Source: Zygnema cylindricum
Taxonomy: Eukaryota; Streptophyta; Zygnematophyceae; Zygnematales; Zygnemataceae
DNA: 40,001 nt
Reading direction: 5' to 3'
Assembly: GCA_037447655.1 (NCBI GenBank)
Contig: JBBHKE010000998.1
Coordinates: forward strand, 1-40,001
Shown: positions 1-10,414 of the stretch, piece after piece
Numbering within the stretch: the stretch's first letter is position 1
How the letters are laid out: every line of letters begins with the position of its first letter
Notes under the pieces: model-generated
Database searches by the model: none
What the model was told of the DNA's origin: nothing
Seen by the model: only the letters and a program-made list of their open reading frames with translations
Made by a program: the position numbers and the translations under genes

Positions 1-19
1 CCTCTCTCTTTTTCTCACT

Positions 20-21
<2 letters not shown>

Positions 22-51
<30 letters not shown>
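22..51. repeat. CT dinucleotide microsatellite
   Basis: An almost pure run of CT repeats lies in a pyrimidine-rich tract at the window edge. A similar but longer CT tract sits in the intron of the plus-strand PstS-like gene near 32.7 kb. Confidence 0.9.
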
Positions 52-56
<5 letters not shown>

Positions 57-300
57 TCTATATATGCCTCTCCATCTTTCTTTACTTTTCTCTTTTTATT
101 TTTTTATGTGTGATCAAATAACAGAAGCGATATCCATTCGTCATTTTATCCCAATAGCCCAAAAAGCATTTAGAAACATAACTAAAACGTGCTTGAATAA
201 TCATAAAAATTTTACTTTAACATTTTAATCAACGAGTAGGCTGTTTTATCGTTGATCACTTATGGCGATGGTAAAATGTCGTAGCTGAATGCACAAATTT

Positions 301-574
301 GTCATCATTCACCCTCATAACCGGAAATGGAGCCATTATACTATGCAAACTTTCGAGCCAACCCTACGGTGACTAGGCCATCTGATCGCTGGAACCCACC
401 AGTGACGATAGAACCTTATAGCTGGAAAGATGAATCTGCCATCATTCACCTTTATAGCCGGAAATGGGCCCACAATATTATGCAAAGTTTTATGCCAACC
501 TTACGGTGATAAGGCCATCTTATTGCTGGAAGGCGCCAGCGACGAGACGACCTCGTCGCCGACAGAGCAAGGCG
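301..574. repeat. Two-unit imperfect tandem repeat, period 137 bp
   Basis: The segment beginning ATCATTCACC at 304 recurs at 441. The shared CTGGAA landmark at 389 recurs at 526, so two landmarks give the same 137-bp period. Both units contain a CCGGAAATGG-like motif and a CCAACC..TACGGTGA motif. A small GACGAGACGACCTCGTCG palindrome closes the second unit. No convincing coding function was seen; the 60-residue frame across it is probably chance. Confidence 0.75.
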
Positions 575-909
575 CTACCATAATGTAATAAATACGTCCC
601 AATACCTTCATTCATTTTTCGTAAACAAATTTACATTCTTATAACAATGAATAAGCTTTAAGGTGTTGACATAATTACTCGTATAAAATGGTAAAAAAGG
701 TTAGAATATCATTGATGTCATCACGAAATACAATTTATCCAACATTCTATTTAAATGAGATCTAATATAATCTATCAAACCAAAAAAAATACTATAAAAA
801 AATGTACAAAAAAATTACACTATTTTAAAATAGCATATCACTCCGCCTCCCATTTCACTTAGTAATTTTTATCCCTATCAATGGTACGTCATATTCCAAA
901 GTCCTCAAA
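575..909. other. AT-rich stretch with no recognised gene
   Basis: This is an AT-rich stretch with A-runs around 780-830. I see no gene, RNA or clear repeat. It may be the downstream end of the pogo-like transposon, but I could not identify a terminal inverted repeat. Confidence 0.5.
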
Positions 910-3665
910 ACCTTATTCGTCACTTAAGACATCTTTGTGTGTTTCGCCGGTTTGTATGCCTTGGACGAAATCGCGTGCCCTTGCGGTGGGGAGTGGAACC
1001 ACATCACCCTCAAAATGGTTGCGCCATTTCATGATTATGTATTGCAAATCAGGTGTGAGCATTCTTTCTTCCCACTTCTTGTGTTTTAGTGACAAGCTGC
1101 ATTTATCATCGCATTCTTTACATACCCGGTGCCCAATTTATCTTTCATGGCGTTAACCTTTCTAATCGAATCGCGAGCCAACCTATGGAAAAACTCCTTT
1201 CCCGGTCCATTTAATTTTCAAGACCACCCATGAGAGTTCTGATCCGCCCATTCTTTGTTTATGATTCCCTTCACTTTCCAACTCTTTATTTTCCTACTCC
1301 AAACCTCCTTTATTTTCGCGATGACAAATGAGTCCGCCGGTTGAACCAAGTGTGTAACACACGAAAGGAAGAAATGTAGTACAATGTTCTTTGCAACCAA
1401 TTGCCGATTTAGTTCTTCCGACATGTTGTGGCCTCCACAATTGTTGAGAAACATTATTTTTTCTAGTCCTTGTCGATCTCTTTGGTACGATCGGTCGTCC
1501 ACGAACCATTGAGGGAATGCAATCTTAGTATTCCACCCCTTGGGGCCGGTGCGATAACACATTTCTGCAAATGGAAGTAATAGGCAATGAAAAAATTGTA
1601 AGAATAAAATACTTAGGTGGAGGATGTAAAAAAATGAAAGAGGAAGATAAGCAGAGTAGGTAAAGAGAAGAAAGAGAGGTGGGTGTGAAGAAAGAGGGAG
1701 AGGGGGTGGGAGAGGGGGAAAGGGAAAAAGAGAGGAAGTGAAGGATAAACGAGAGAGAAAAGAGAGAGGGTTAGAAGTGATTTTAGGGAAACGTACCCAA
1801 TATGTTGTCAGGTAGCTTTTATATCACGTAACGTCGTTGTTTGTTGGTGAATATTTCTATGGGGACCTCTATTATAGTGTTGACAACCCCGGTAAGATGG
1901 ACCATTAAGGTCATGGAATCTCCGTCACTCGCTAGATCAGTATACTTTACCACCTCGTCTCCTCGAACACCCAACGTTTAAGCATTATCCGTGTTGACCA
2001 CTGTTGTTTTAAGACCACCGTTGCAGGTGGAGGAGCAGCAGTAGTAGTAGAAGTAGACATGATACACTCTTAGAAGCTATCAAGAATTATATCAAATAGC
2101 AGTCTTCAACTGCTCACCAAATCTTAAACAAGCATCCAAACCTCACAAAACTCTATCAAAATATACAGTAGCACAAACACTGACAACTCTTAAAGTTTCA
2201 GCTCAATTGACCCGACAACACTCAAGATATAATACTCAGAAGTTTCCCAAAAATTGTCTGCAGTTTACTACTTGGAAGTCTAAATACAAAAAACATTCTA
2301 AGTCCTAACTCTTATACTCTTAGTGAGTATCTACTTTTAGTTGTCCTTTTACATAACGTTGCACCGCCGATACAGGTGTTCCTAAGAGAAATGTACAAAA
2401 CACAAAACTACCACTGAGATCTAATTACTATTAATCACGCTAAAACTAATATACTACTGTACAATCACATTACTGAGAATCTCTACTAAGTGATTGTACA
2501 AATCTTCACCGCCAGTTAGTTACGTTTGTCCGGATATGTGCACTCAGTCGTTGTAAAGACATCTGTCAGTAAGTCATCTGTGAATCTCGTCCGTTGACTT
2601 GATTCTGTTCAACCGTAGCAGCGCAGTCCAGTTCTAGATCATATTCAAATATCCGCAGCTTCGCCGCAGCTGCGTTGTCCCATACCAAAAATAGCCGCAG
2701 CTGCGTTTGTCTTGTTGCGTAGCAACGGCGTTGGTCCGTACGGACCATATCAAAAATAACTGAGGCTGCGCTTGTTCCATTTGCGTCGTAGTTGCGCTCT
2801 TAGAATACTGGTGTCGGTACCATTAAACCTTTCATTGTGCTTCAAGTGACGACGCGTGTCCCAATAGATCTATTTTCTCGCCGTCCTATAAATTTGTTGA
2901 GACTTAAGCTTTCAAAAACCAATAACCACGACGTGAGTTTCATCCATGTTCTCAATCAATTCCTCGTTGAACAAACCTAATTTCCAAAAACCACCCATAG
3001 AAAAAACAACAAAACCCACAAAATAACAAGTAAGTACAACGATAGACGAACCATTTCCCACCGTTAATATTTTTAAGTGCAAATAATACGAAAATTACAT
3101 TGACTAAGTTTGACAATCACATTTTGTGGTAATATGACACAAAGTAATGAAATTGGTGGGAAAATACTCGTTATCTCACCTGATTCCAAATCCTTTTTTA
3201 GCACACCCATGTGGTGTTCCACCGTTTTCTCGATACGAGTTTCCTTCTCCAAGCTCAATTGCAATTTTCCCTTTTGAGCACGGGTCACTATGTTGAACTT
3301 TTCTTGGAACCTTTGTAACCAATGTTTTGTTATACATAACTTTATCTCATTTCCCACTTGGTCATAAAACTTCGGTGTATAATCCTTTTGCAACCGTTTA
3401 ATTATGTCGACAACTACTTCCTTAAGAATAAATGCGAACAGTTTCATTCCCACTTTGTTGAATCGTTAAAATTCTTGAATCAATTTCTCGTCAACAATCG
3501 TCACCCATGGCAATTCTTTCATTCCCCTTCTCGGTAAGGCCTTCATGACGGTCTTGCATCGCTTACCCAACCTGGAGGTGGACAATGTTCGTGTTGTCTC
3601 CCGGATACCTCCTAGTATCGCATTCCGTCCCGACCACCACTTGCTTGCCTTTTGATATTTTGCAA
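910..3665 (-). pseudogene. Degenerate pogo/Tigger-like DDE transposase
   Basis: On the minus strand, pieces of one transposase follow in the right order. A basic N-terminal part reads from about 3660, with an in-frame TAA at 3466-3468. A CENP-B-like helix-turn-helix region (WLQRFQEKFNI) lies within 3180-3453. The DDE core and C-terminal helices (PDLQYIIMKW) reach 913. The first catalytic Asp is seen in MDETH (codon 2942-2944) and the third in QPADS (1332-1334). The second position, normally FIDNCSGHN-like in related transposases, reads FLNNCGGHN, so Asp is replaced by Asn at 1443-1445. GTGAG at about 3180 with a matching AG near 2984, and GTACGT at 1796 with AG near 1565, look like introns. 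In-frame stops and a solo LTR at 2002-2924 show that it is dead. Family assignment rests on motif recognition. Confidence 0.8.
2002..2924 (-). mobile_element. Solo LTR inserted in the pogo-like transposase
   Basis: On the minus strand it begins TATTGGTTTTTGAAAGCTTA and ends ACAACA. It is flanked by a perfect 5-bp duplication, ACCAC, at 1997-2001 and 2925-2929. Removing it rejoins the transposase frame just after the MDETH motif, which independently confirms both ends. Its start and its CGCAGCTGCGG-rich middle resemble the LTR of element A (5058-6122), so it is probably an older relative of that family. The first dinucleotide is TA where TG is expected. No internal retroelement sequence remains, which fits deletion by LTR-LTR recombination. 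Confidence 0.85.
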
Positions 3666-3729
3666 TGGAAACTAACGTTTAAATGGTGTAAATATATTGT
3701 CTAAAGAAAAATACAACATTTGCTTATAG

Positions 3730-3850
3730 TGTATTTCAGCGACGAGAGTATGTCGTTGCTAAATGATATGACTTTCACTGTTTTAGCGATGAGACAAACT
3801 CGTCCCTAAAACAGCGACGAGACAACGTCGTCGCTAAACCGCATAAGCGT
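3730..3850. repeat. Short palindromic AGCGACGAG/CTCGTCGCT repeats
   Basis: Several copies of AGCGACGAGA-like and TCGTCGCTAAA-like motifs occur in both orientations within about 110 bp. One near 3810-3835 forms a small perfect palindrome (GACGAGACAACGTCGTC). Motifs of this kind are typical of subterminal repeats of plant CACTA-type transposons. No CACTA terminus or transposase was seen, so that assignment is only a suggestion. The tract lies where an intron of the pogo-like gene would be expected. Confidence 0.4.
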
Positions 3851-3984
3851 CCAGCAACTCTCACCGTTTGCTCACATATGCGGAAGAATTTGCCTAATTC
3901 ACAAAGTGTGCACCTAGTTAGACAATGGTAAAAGAATTAAAGGAGGTAGAGGGAAGGGGGGAGTGAGGGTAGAGGGAAAAATGT

Positions 3985-4160
3985 TACCTTCCAATTATCG
4001 TTTCTTCTTTTTCTTCAATAAACGTGTGAGTTTGGCTACGGACTCTTGGAGAATAATATTTTGCTCATCCATTTCCATTAATTGTCGCGTGAGTTCGGCA
4101 ATTGTATTAGGTATCGCCTCTTCACTCGTTTCAATAACAATCAAATCCTATATACTCTAA
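3985..4160 (-). pseudogene. Possible 5' exon of the pogo-like transposase
   Basis: On the minus strand an open stretch reads as a charged, heptad-like segment (IAELTRQLMEMDEQNIILQE) followed by a lysine run and a TAA. A GTAACA that could be a 5' splice site follows near 3986. Its position upstream of the helix-turn-helix exon and its shared strand suggest a coiled-coil N-terminal exon of that transposase. Two stops upstream of the segment and the lack of a clear start leave this open. Confidence 0.35.
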
Positions 4161-4174
4161 TGATCTTCTACGAC

Positions 4175-4440
4175 TGACGGATTAGAGCTGACGGCTACGC
4201 CTACCTCTGCCGGTTGAAGGTTCGAGTCCTGTCGGACTCAACCTTTTTGTTAAGAGTGACTTATGTAACTCTACAGTCCTGTCTGTGTAGCTAAGGCAGC
4301 CATGGCTCCACCACTCTCTCTCACCTTCAATGACTACAACAAGTATGGGGGCTAGAGAGAGAAGATGGAGGCAGAGTGCCTACGCTTTTACTTAAACTAT
4401 TATGACCTTAAAAATACCCTCAAAATCTATTTATTTCAAC
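4175..4440 (-). repeat. Truncated 3' LTR of B, matching 13727-13981, with a B box on the plus strand
   Basis: The segment is clearly similar, in the same orientation, to the outer 255 bp of the 5' LTR of B. On the minus strand it starts TGTTGAAA directly after AAAGGGAG, as a copia 3' LTR should. On the plus strand it contains GGTTAGAGC-like D-arm sequence, an exact Pol III B box (GGTTCGAGTCC, 4219-4229) and TTTTT at 4243. Similarity to the other copy stops near the tRNA-like head. This leaves two readings: an LTR fragment carrying an antisense tRNA-like module, or two insertions of a tRNA-derived SINE. The position against the polypurine tract favours the first. Confidence 0.6.
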
Positions 4441-4454
4441 ACTCCCTTTATTTT

Positions 4455-5057
4455 CTAGTCTAATTTCAGTTTTTCTTTTAGTCCACATTTTTCTCTACAA
4501 TATTTTAACTTGGGAGATGGCACAGGTTTGGTCATCATATCAGCCACCATTTCCCCATCATCTCTCTTCACAAGATTCACTATTTTGTTTTCAACCTTTT
4601 CCCTCACAAAACTCAATCTTATGTCCATATGTTTAGCCTTAAAGTGATGTTTTGGATTGGTTGCAATTGCAATGGCAGCCTCATTATCACAGAACACTTC
4701 ATGCACTCCCTCCTTCATATACCCTAGTTCTTATAACAAAGTTTGACCCAAATCAATTCTTTCACAGCAAAGCAAAAGGCCATATACTCAGCTTCCATAG
4801 TGGACTAAGCAACCACCTTTTGTTCCATGCTACTCAAACAGCAAGCACCTTCTCCCACATACAACACATACCCAGAAGTGCATCTTCTCATAGGCGCATC
4901 TCCATAACTGGCATCACTCCAAGTAGTGATGTTAGTGTGCTCCTCTTTCAAATGCAACTACAAATCCCTTTTTCCCACCAGATATCTCATGACTGTCTTA
5001 GCTGCCTCCTTGTCTCTCTTCCTAGGATCATTAAGACTCCTACTGAGGACTCCTACT
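4455..5057 (-). pseudogene. Copia B: C-terminal reverse transcriptase and RNase H
   Basis: The 87-residue open frame ending at 4455 contains the RNase H landmarks VFCDNEAAIAIA and KHMDIRLSFVREKV, then MADMMTKP, typical of the copia C-terminus. Further upstream, to 5057, other frames still show copia reverse transcriptase and RNase H landmarks with frameshifts. The piece starts exactly at the insertion point of element A. The portion before it lies at 9199 and above, and the frame runs on across the join once A and one duplication are removed. It is not functional. Confidence 0.85.
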
Positions 5058-6122
5058 TGTTGTTTTTGAAAACTTAGTTTCGTGCGTACGCGACCTTTTA
5101 TACGCTTAAGACATTTGGTGCGTTTATTATTAACGTGGAGGTTTGAATGGATTCACGGATTGGGGGAGCCGGATAAAACTAAAGTGAAGTAAGGGAGTTA
5201 TTCACTGGCGTAACTACGCAGTAAGAAATGGACGGCGGATCGCGAAGCAATCCGATATGAAATGTACGAAACATTGAAACATGCGCCGCCGGTACGGCGC
5301 TTCTATATGAGACAAATGAACTTTAAATATGACAACGCAGCTGCTACGAAGTTGCGGTTATATTTGGATATGTCCAGGTATGTGACAACGCAGCTACGAC
5401 GCAGTTGCTGTTGGTATGAATCAAGTCGGTGGACGAGATTCATACAAATATCACAAGTGACTAAGCAAGTTGATGTTTCGGAGATGTCGGTGTAAATATT
5501 TGGTTGAACACTGGTTTGTCCTTTTGTTAATTAGTTTATTAGTATAGATTAATTCATTCTGACATACATCTAATTATTCGGGTATACTCGTAGTAATTTA
5601 GGTAAGTGGTAGATAATGTACGGCTGGTATGCCTCCGTACATACAGTAGTGAAATCTCTGAGTATAACTTGTAGGACTTAGATTATTGTGATATCGCAGT
5701 CAAGTTTCTCAAAGCAATGGCACAATGTTTTTTGCATCTTTGACCTGTTGGTGTGATCACTCTGTTTGGTGCTTTCATGTGAAATTTTGTGGAAATATTC
5801 TATCGTATAGAATATATATGTTTATGAAGTTTCATTGTATTCCAGTATCTCTCTAAGATTCTGTGAGCAGTCTAAGTGGTTAGTTTGTGAATTTGTCAAC
5901 TGTTTTTGTGAAACTCTGGAGCTTATATCTTCTATATGCCTAGGTGGATTTGGCTGTAACTTTGAGAGATTACAATATTTATGGTATACTGCATATTGGT
6001 GCAGTTTGAGGTGATTCAATTAACTTTAGAGTTATCTGTGCTGTCTGAAACACAGCTGTTTTTTAGGTAGTCTATGGGTGTTTCCGTGAGTAATCCATGC
6101 CTGAAATTGGCTATGGACAACA
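5058..6122 (+). repeat. 5' LTR of element A
   Basis: It runs from TGTTGTTTTT to GGACAACA and has the short TGTTG/CAACA terminal inverted repeat. It is the same length (1065 bp) as the 3' copy. It contains CGCAGCTGC-rich repeats and a GACGAGATTCAT segment shared with the solo LTR at 2002-2924. The gag start codon at 6097 lies within its last 26 nt. Confidence 0.93.
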
Positions 6123-7402
6123 AGTTATGGGCCCACACCCATGGCTACCTATATTTGATGGATCAAAATATCACTACTGGAAGTGTGCGCTCGAGAGCTA
6201 CTTCGAGATGATGGAGCTAATGGATGTGGTGGACGGTACCTTGGCCGAAACATCAAATGGATGGAAAAGGAAAAATCATGAGTGTCTAAGGGTTATCAAG
6301 AACTCCTTGACTCAGGATTTGGTAATGTCATACCTAAGTTTTAAAAGGGCATCTGAATTATGGAAGAGCTTAGAATGTATGTATGCAAAGACGTCTTTAT
6401 ATCATTGGCTTAGCAGTGTTACCAAAATAGTTGAACACAAGTATGTAGGAGGTAATATGGAGAAACACTATATTGACTTACAAGTATTATTTGCGAAAAA
6501 TTATTTGGCAGGAGGAAACTTTACAGATGCTCAACAAGCTATCTTGTTAATGAGAAGTCTACCAAAAGAATATAAGAGTGCACTGGATCGATTGACTTTA
6601 ATTGATAAAAAAGATTGGAGTTTAACTGTAGCTAGACGAGTTGTTCTAGATGAAGAAGCTAATAGAAAGGCTATCAAGTGAAAGGAATATAAAGGAATCT
6701 AAGTCCCAGTTTCATAAAAGTAAAGGTAATAGTGAGTTCGGAGATCGGCCTAAGAATTGTTTTTACTTTAATGATTTAGGACATACCTTCAAGGTATGTC
6801 CATCGTATAAAAGCGCATGTGTTACAGGGAATTTCAGAGATGGATGGGACAACAACCTAGTCCGACCCCCAACAAGAAGGGAATCAAGTTATTTTGTGAG
6901 TGAGGGACAAGACTCGACAAGTAACAAAAGGCATGCATCGTGTGTTGACGAATTTATTTATTTACCCACCCTATGTGTTGTTCAAAACGAGGAGAAAGAG
7001 GTGAAAAAAAAGGATCCGGTTACTGTCAATATTTCTTATGACATATTGGTGAGTGACACAAACTTACTAAAGGAAGAGGCAACTACAATAAGAGAAGTCG
7101 AAGGAAGTGAAAGGCACATGGAAGCGGAAGAATCTGGAAAAATTATTATCACCGGAAAAAGTGAGGAAAAAGAAGTGTGTGAGATTAAGGTAGAGGGAGA
7201 AGAGATTCTTGAAATAATGGGAGTTAAAGAAGTAAACTTAAAATTGATTGAAGAACATTTCTTAGAAAAAAAGAACACTAAAATAAAAACAGAACTTAGA
7301 GAAAGGGAAAAAGAAGATGATAAGATAGGAAAGAGTGAAGTGACACAAAATGGGGAATTTAACATCAGACGTGGAAAATACTGTGGGTTTAAAAGTTATT
7401 GA
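6097..7402 (+). pseudogene. Gag of element A with a charged C-terminal extension, frameshifted
   Basis: Translation from ATG 6097 starts inside the LTR, crosses the primer-binding site and reads into a copia-type gag core: LPIFDGSKYHYWKCALESYF, later EYKSALDRL. The first frame ends at 6681. A second frame (6650-7402) continues with a nucleocapsid segment, so there is one frameshift near 6660-6680. The zinc knuckle reads CFYFNDLGHTFKVC: the CX2CX4HX4C spacing is kept but the second Cys is Phe. From about 7000 the frame is Lys/Glu-rich (for example EEKEVKKKD) where pol would be expected, with no recognised domain. An alternative start is ATG 6130, within the primer-binding site. Gag forms the virus-like particle in this family. 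This copy is probably inactive. Confidence 0.75.
6123..6137 (+). promoter_or_regulatory. Primer-binding site of element A, half-tRNA type
   Basis: The bases directly after the LTR read AGTTATGGGCCCAC. From 6125, GTTATGGGCCCAC is complementary to the anticodon arm and loop of initiator tRNA-Met (GUGGGCCCAUAAC in plant-type sequences), not to the tRNA 3' end used by most LTR elements. Drosophila copia is known to prime from an internal fragment of this tRNA. The site is also translated as part of gag. Confidence 0.8.
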
Positions 7403-7904
7403 ACTCAAAGAAAAACCGACAAAAAGTGTTAAGGAAATAAGGCTAAAGAAGACAGTTCATGAGAGCGGAAAAAGTCATAACTTTGGAGGAACATGGAAAA
7501 TATGAAAGAATACTAGGAAGAGGAAATATCAGCTACTTGAAAAGAGGATCATAATGAATATATTGAAAATAAATACAGTTAAGAGAAGTGGCAGATCTAG
7601 GGAAAAAGACCAAAAGTTAGTGAGAAAAATTACTCTGTATAGAGGTAATGGGAAGGGAAACCATGGAAAAATTACAAAGTCTATGAACAGCTCATGGGGT
7701 CTCTATAAAACAAAGACAGACAGTTGGAGAAGAAAAATGTTTCAAAATCAATCACACCGAAGAACGCAACCGGCAACGTTGAGAAAATGTGTGACAGAAA
7801 AAGAGGGAGACTTGAACGACCGTTCAAGAAATTTTAAAGGAATTTTGTGCAGCAACGTCAGTAATATATATCAAGAAGGGGAAGTATGGAAGATATGGTA
7901 GGAA
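7403..7904 (+). other. Internal region of A after gag: basic open frame, unrecognised
   Basis: A 115-residue frame (7554-7901) is rich in Lys, Arg, Asn and Ser and matches no domain I know. It follows the acidic/basic frame of the previous entry after several stops and may be a decayed extension of it. There is no trace of copia pol motifs here (no DSGA, no YVDD). Confidence 0.4.
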
Positions 7905-8066
7905 CGTAGCGGAAACAGTGGTGAATCAGCAAAAGCAGTTCGCATCGCAACGCAGCATAGCAACGCAACGGAAGCAGTGGTGAATTAGCGGAAGCAGTTC
8001 GCGTCGCAACGTAGCAACGCAACATAGCAATGCAGCAACGAAGTATAGCAACGCAATGATAGCAGT
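7905..8066 (+). repeat. CGCAACGTAGCAACG-type tandem repeats in element A
   Basis: A unit of about 59 bp (AGTGGTGAATCAGC at 7917, AGTGGTGAATTAGC at 7976) contains smaller CGCAACG and TAGCAACG repeats. It lies between the last open frame and the polypurine tract. Short GCAACG-like motifs also occur in the LTRs of this family. Confidence 0.65.
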
Positions 8067-8120
8067 GGTGGCGTTTGACACTTAAAACAGTGCAAACTTT
8101 ATTACGGTGCACGAAACTAA

Positions 8121-8133
8121 ATTTTCGGGGGAG
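8121..8133 (+). promoter_or_regulatory. Polypurine tract of element A
   Basis: ATTTTCGGGGGAG directly precedes the TGTTG start of the 3' LTR, the expected place for the plus-strand primer of reverse transcription. Confidence 0.75.
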
Positions 8134-9198
8134 TGTTGTTTTTGAAAACTTAGTTTCGTGCGTACGCGACCTTTTATACACTTAAGACATTTCGTGCGTT
8201 TATTATTAACGTGGAGGTTTGAATGGATTCACGGATTGGGAGAGCCGGATAAAACTAAAGTGAAGTAAGGGAGTTATTGAGTGGCATAACTACGCAGTAA
8301 GAAATGGACGGTGGATCGCGAAGTGATCCGATTTGAAATGTACGAAACATTGAAACATGCGCCGCTGGTACGGCGCGTCTATATGAGACAAATGAGCTTT
8401 AAATATGACAACGCAGCTGCTACGAAGTTGCGGTTATTTTTGGATATGTCCAGGTATGTGACAACGCAGCTGCGACGCAGCTGCTGTTGATATGAATCAA
8501 GTCGGTGGACGAGATTCATACAAATATCACAAGTGACTAAGCAAGTTGATGTTTCGGAGATGTCGGTGTAAATATTTGGTTGAACAGTGGTTTGTCCTTT
8601 TGTTAATTAGTTTATTAGTATAAAGTAATTCATTCTGACATACATCGAATTATTCTGGTATACTCGTAGTAATTTAGGTAGGTGGTAGATAATGTACGGC
8701 TGGTAAGCCTCCGTACATACAGTAGTGAAATCTCTGAGTATAGCTTGTAGGACTTAGATTATTGTGATATCGCAGTCAAGTTTCTCAAAGCAATGGCACA
8801 CTGTTTTTTGCATCTTTGACCTGTTGGTGTGATCACTCTATTTGTTTCTTTCATGTGAAACTTTGTGGAAATATTCTATGGTATAGAATATATATGTTTA
8901 TGAAGTTTCATTGTATTCCAGTATCTCTCTAAGATTCTGTGAGCTGTCTAAGTGGTTAGTTTGTGAAGTTGTCAACTGTTTTGGTGAAACTCTGGAGCTT
9001 ATATCTTCTATATGCCTTGGTGGATTTGACTGTTACTTTGAGAGATTACACTGTTTATGGTATACTGCATATTGGTGCAGTTTGAGGTGATTCAATTAAC
9101 TTTAGAGTTATCTGTGCTGTCTGAAACACAGCTGTTTTTGAGGTAGTCTGTGGATGTTTCCGTGAGTAATCCATGGCTGAAATAGGCTATGGACAACA
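8134..9198 (+). repeat. 3' LTR of element A
   Basis: It aligns along its full 1065-bp length with 5058-6122, with scattered substitutions and no visible large indel. It ends GGACAACA directly before the TTACT duplication and the resumption of copia B. Confidence 0.93.
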
Positions 9199-10335
9199 TT
9201 ACTGTTGCCGCTATGTCCGGCCTAGTATAGTTTATAAAATTGATTAAGCTTCCTACAACATGCCTATAAGGAATTGACTTCATAAATTGTCTCTCTTCTG
9301 GACTCATCTGATCATCTAAGATTATCACTCCTTCTACACTCCTTTCACTTACTTTCTTCAAGTCCATAAGAGTGGTACAACTATTTTCCTTTTCCATCTG
9401 AAATTTCTCAAGCATATTCCTTATAGCTTCTTTTTGAGTATACTGATAATTATTTTTCCTCTATCTCTTTCCATTTGAATTCCCATAATATATTTTCCCT
9501 TCCCTAAATCCTTCATGTCAAATCTACTTCTAAGATCTTTCTTTAACTTATTGATCTTTTCCATGGACTTACTTAGCACCGGAAAATCATCCACATAAAT
9601 TGCAATGAAAATAACACCATTCTCATCTTCAAAGATATAAATAAAATGGTCAGAGATGATTCGGATATATCACTGACCGGCGAGAAACTCATCTACTTTC
9701 TTATTCCATTGTTTGGGAGCCTGTTTTAGTCCATATAAGGATTTTATGAGTCTGCAGACTTTGCTCTCCTATCATTCCTCTACAAACCTCTCTGGTTGTC
9801 GCATGAAGATTTCTTCCACTAGCTCACCATTGAGAAAGGCGGTTTTAATATCCATCTAATGTATTTCCATGTATTCCATTGCCACTAGACTGAGGAGAAT
9901 TCTTACTGATGGGAACCGAACCACCGGAGCAAAAGTCTCCTCATAATCTATCCCCTCTTTTTGGGTGAACCCGCTTTGCTACCTAGCGAGCCTTATATCT
10001 CTCAATGGTATTATCTGGGTTCAGTTTCAATTTAAACACCCATTAACATCAATCGGTTTTTTGTCCGGAGGACAGTCCACCAGCTCCCAAGTATTTGCTT
10101 CCATGATGGAGGCCATCTCATCATTTATGGCTCTAACCCATTTGTCTTTCTGTGGACTATTCATTGCCTCTATGTATGACTGAGGCTCATCTGGATGAGA
10201 CAACTTAGTTACCTTGTCAGCAGCCTGCTTTTCTTGTAGTCTTTTGTTGCTTCTTCGTCCTCCATCGAAGTTCGAAGCTGGAATAGAGGGAAGTCTCGGG
10301 TTCCTCCTCACTGTCTCATCGGCTCCCCTATCCAT
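9199..10335 (-). pseudogene. Copia B: reverse transcriptase, interrupted
   Basis: From 10335 downward the frame shows the entry to the reverse transcriptase domain (KWVRAINDEMASIMEANTWE), then degraded catalytic sequence with frameshifts and stops. The end reads YTRPDIAATV, directly before the insertion of element A. The rest of the domain lies at 5057 and below. The canonical YVDD could not be read cleanly. Confidence 0.8.
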
Positions 10336-10414
10336 TGAAGCTTGTTCTGACTCCTCTTCCTCTTCTGTCTCCTCGGAGTGTATAGGAATATGAGGAGATT
10401 CCGGTGTATCTCTC

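Larger units (their letters stand above)
5058..9198 (+). mobile_element. Gag-only LTR retroelement A nested in copia B
   Basis: Two 1065-bp LTRs (5058-6122 and 8134-9198) enclose a 2.0-kb internal region. The flanks are CTACT (5053-5057) and TTACT (9199-9203), a 5-bp target duplication with one change; the copia B frame confirms the site. A primer-binding site follows the 5' LTR and a polypurine tract precedes the 3' LTR. The internal region encodes gag with a damaged zinc knuckle, then a Lys/Glu-rich frame. No protease, integrase or reverse transcriptase is present. This matches the plant TR-GAG or LARD idea: a non-autonomous element that would depend on an autonomous copia for pol. By eye the LTRs differ at roughly 4-5% of positions, so the insertion is not recent. 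Confidence 0.92.
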
